This document shows, piece by piece, positions 61,972 through 64,000 of a stretch of 64,000 nt of DNA (positions are counted from its first letter, which is position 1; every line of letters starts with the position of its first letter). The notes beneath the pieces were generated by a model. That model made no database searches, was not told the DNA's origin, and saw only the letters and a list, made by a program, of their open reading frames with translations. A program made the position numbers and the translations under genes. The DNA is from Clostridiales bacterium. Lineage in GTDB: Bacteria; Bacillota; Clostridia; Oscillospirales; Oscillospiraceae. Location: the NCBI GenBank assembly GCA_004551945.1, contig SFPN01000002.1, forward strand, positions 1 through 64,000, written 5' to 3'.

Positions 61972-63972
61972 ATGCGTCCGCAAACCATTCACAAGACCCT
62001 GGCCCAGATCACCGAGACCGGCTTCCGGGTGTTTTTCGCCATCTGCCTGGTCTTTGCCGTGCTCACCGGCCTGTTCAACGTCTGGCTCTCCCTGGGGGAG
62101 ATCGCCGTGGTGCTGATCCTCTACCTCTATCTCCACGCGGGCACCACCCGCCGGAAGAACGAGGTGCTGGCCTATCTGGACCACGTGACCAACGGGGTGG
62201 ACTCCGCCTCCCGGCGGACCATGATCTCCTCCCCCCTGCCCATCGTGATCTTCCGGCCGGAGACCGACGACATCATCTGGAGCAACGAACGGTTCCTTCA
62301 CCTGACCGGGGACCGGGACCATCTCTTTGAAACCAAACTTTCCTCCCTGGTGCCCTCCTTCCAGTCCCAGTGGCTGCTGGACGGGGACCATTGCAGCCCC
62401 GAGCCGGTGGTGGTGGGGGACCGGCAGTATCTGGTCTTCGGCACCCTGGTGAGCACCGGCGGCCAGGACGAGTTTCTGGCCACCACCTACTGGGTGGATG
62501 TAACGGAGTATGCCGACGCTGCCGCCAAGTACGACGCCACCCGCCCTGTGCTGGCCATCTTCCAGGTGGACAACTACGAGGACCTGGGCAAGGGCCTGGA
62601 CGAGGGGGAGCGCTCGGCCCTGCGCACCCAGATCAACAATCTGCTCACCACCTGGCTGGAGCCCTCTCAGGGCATGATCTGCCGGTACGACCGGGACCAC
62701 TACCTCTTCCTCATGGAGGCGGGAAAGCTCCAGGACTTCTACCGGCGAAAATTCTCCATTCTGGAGGAGATCCGCCAGATCCAAAGCCCCAACGGGGTGG
62801 CCGCCACCCTGTCCATCGGCATCGGCCGCAACGCCGGGAGTCCCAGGCAGCTGCATGAGTACGCCTCGGTGGCCCTGGACATGGCCCTGAGCCGGGGGGG
62901 CGACCAGGTGGTCATCAAGGACGGGGCGGACTTCTCCTTCATCGGCGGCCGGTCCAAGGAGACCGAGCGCCGCACCAAGGTAAAAAGCCGGGTGGTGGCC
63001 TCCGCTCTGTCGGAGCTGCTGGCCGGAAAGCGCCAGGTGCTCATCATGGGCCACAAGTTCCCGGACCTGGACGTGCTGGGCGCCGCCGCCGGCATGGCCG
63101 CCATCGCCCGGAAGCTGGGCGTGCCCGCCCGGATCGTCCGGGCTCCCTCCTCCTACCCCGCTGAGGACATGGCAAAGCAGCTTTCTGCCCTGCCGGAGTA
63201 CCGGGGGCTCTTCGCCGGCCCGGAGGAGGCCCGCCACCTGGCCGGGCCGGACAGCGTGGTCGTGGTGGTGGACACCAACCGCCCCGAGCAGACCCAAATG
63301 GCGGAGCTGCTCACCACCGGGGCCAAGCTCATCGTCATCGACCACCACCGCCGGGCCGCGTCCTACATTGAAAACCCCTCCCTCAGCTTCCACGATCCCT
63401 ACGCCTCCTCCGCCAGCGAGCTGGTCACGGAGCTGGTCCAGTACATTCTGGACAGCGGCGACCTGCTGCGCGCCGAGGCGGAGGCTCTGCTGGCGGGCAT
63501 CGTGCTGGACACCAAGGGCTTCACCATGCGCACCGGCAGCCGGACCTTTGAGACCGCCGCCTTCCTGCGCAAGGCCGGGGCGGACACCGCCCAGGTCAAC
63601 AAGCTCTTCCAGAACGACCTGACCCAGACGGTGACCAAGTTCGAGATCATCCAGGGGGCCCAGCCCTACCGGAAGAGCATAGCCATCACCCTCACCGGCA
63701 AAAAGGTGGGCCGGGCCATCGCCGGCCAGGCCGCCGACGAGCTGCTGAACATCGCCGGCATCGAGGCCTCCTTCGTCCTCTTCCCCGAGGACGGGCAGAC
63801 CTATCTCTCCGCCCGGTCGGGGAGCAATGTAAACGTGCAGGTGATCAGCGAGATGCTGGGCGGGGGCGGCAACGCCGCCACCGCCGGGGCCCAGTTCCCG
63901 GGCAAGACTCCCGAGCAGGTCCTGCCGGAGCTGAAGGCCGCCATCGACAAATACTTTGACGACGACCAATAA
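61972..63972 (+). CDS. gdpP: Cyclic-di-AMP phosphodiesterase GdpP
   Basis: 666 residues. Two membrane helices (about 18-60), a PAS-like domain (about 75-160), a degenerate GGDEF domain (about 175-320, no G-G-D-E-F signature), and the catalytic DHH/DHHA1 part. Mn-binding residues: GHKFPDLDVLG (His361, Asp365, Asp367) and the DHH triad at 457-459 (VIDHHRR). It hydrolyses c-di-AMP to pApA and so tunes turgor, potassium uptake and wall stress resistance. In Firmicutes it is usually followed by rplI and dnaB; the window ends 28 bases after the stop, so this cannot be checked. Confidence 0.95.
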   Translation: MRPQTIHKTLAQITETGFRVFFAICLVFAVLTGLFNVWLSLGEIAVVLILYLYLHAGTTRRKNEVLAYLDHVTNGVDSASRRTMISSPLPIVIFRPETDDIIWSNERFLHLTGDRDHLFETKLSSLVPSFQSQWLLDGDHCSPEPVVVGDRQYLVFGTLVSTGGQDEFLATTYWVDVTEYADAAAKYDATRPVLAIFQVDNYEDLGKGLDEGERSALRTQINNLLTTWLEPSQGMICRYDRDHYLFLMEAGKLQDFYRRKFSILEEIRQIQSPNGVAATLSIGIGRNAGSPRQLHEYASVALDMALSRGGDQVVIKDGADFSFIGGRSKETERRTKVKSRVVASALSELLAGKRQVLIMGHKFPDLDVLGAAAGMAAIARKLGVPARIVRAPSSYPAEDMAKQLSALPEYRGLFAGPEEARHLAGPDSVVVVVDTNRPEQTQMAELLTTGAKLIVIDHHRRAASYIENPSLSFHDPYASSASELVTELVQYILDSGDLLRAEAEALLAGIVLDTKGFTMRTGSRTFETAAFLRKAGADTAQVNKLFQNDLTQTVTKFEIIQGAQPYRKSIAITLTGKKVGRAIAGQAADELLNIAGIEASFVLFPEDGQTYLSARSGSNVNVQVISEMLGGGGNAATAGAQFPGKTPEQVLPELKAAIDKYFDDDQ

Positions 63973-64000
63973 CAACCGTAAAAAATGGACAACGATCCAA

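Noticed and set aside
61918..63975. 685-codon minus-strand ORF opposite gdpP
   Set aside because: Shadow of gdpP, repetitive Gly/Val/His composition.

Overview
The window reads as a chromosomal segment of a GC-rich, anaerobic, spore-forming member of the Clostridia, most likely Oscillospiraceae (Flavonifractor / Lawsonibacter / Oscillibacter-like). The family placement is inference. The supports visible in the sequence are two sporulation peptidoglycan proteins (SpoIID-type and SpoIIP), a CotH protein with S-layer anchors, a Met T-box, a CIRCE element, an oxygen-sensitive glycyl radical enzyme with its activase, several radical-SAM enzymes, and strong GC-biased codon use nearly everywhere. 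There is no rRNA and no CRISPR array. The high GC creates very long spurious antisense ORFs, which are left out.

Layout. 1-980 is the AT-richer end of an integrated element: a dGTPase tail, short repeats that look like integrase arm sites, and the 3' half of a tRNA-Arg(CCU). 1-8 kb: a DUF2812-like membrane protein, threonine deaminase, a YaaH-family transporter, an M23 endopeptidase, an HTH regulator and lepA. 8-14.6 kb: clpB, hsp20 with a perfect CIRCE, an aminotransferase and a uracil permease. 14.8-17.3 kb: polysaccharide deacetylase, SpoIID-like protein and a Phd/RelE toxin-antitoxin pair. 17.3-23.4 kb: NYN-domain protein, CotH-SLH / lipoprotein / DHHW surface cluster and deoC. 23.4-29.4 kb: a RepA-like orphan, a cysteine-rich leader peptide ahead of metY, a second DUF2812-like gene, and a P-type ATPase behind a yybP-ykoY (Mn2+) riboswitch. 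29.5-36.5 kb: NusG-II protein, Gx transporter, birA, a zinc-ribbon protein, a broken-looking exported protein, a GntR-ABC module, a MATE exporter and tRNA-Phe. 36.7-44.2 kb: DUF1836 / tatD / radical-SAM operon, metNIQ under a Met T-box, carbonic anhydrase, and bioY-bioB under a BirA operator. 44.5-50.8 kb: a glycyl radical enzyme with unusual active site plus activase, then acyltransferase, GNAT and hypothetical genes. 51-52.5 kb: an AT-rich metallophosphoesterase-rubrerythrin fusion gene that looks acquired. 52.6-64 kb: rlmD, secA, pgeF, a second M23 endopeptidase, spoIIP, a YihY protein and gdpP.

How the genes fit together. Several regulatory circuits can be read from the DNA. BirA (30401) probably represses bioY-bioB through the operator at 42581. 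Methionine supply is sensed by uncharged tRNA-Met at the metNIQ T-box, while metY appears to be controlled by translation of Cys codons in a leader peptide. The ATPase sits behind a Mn2+ riboswitch whose terminator re-uses an aptamer strand. The toxin-antitoxin and GntR-ABC modules each have a palindrome over their own promoter, as expected for autoregulation. Many promoters share an extended -10 of the form TRTGGTATAMT. Coordinates and motifs were read by eye; family names rest on recognised motifs and not on database searches.
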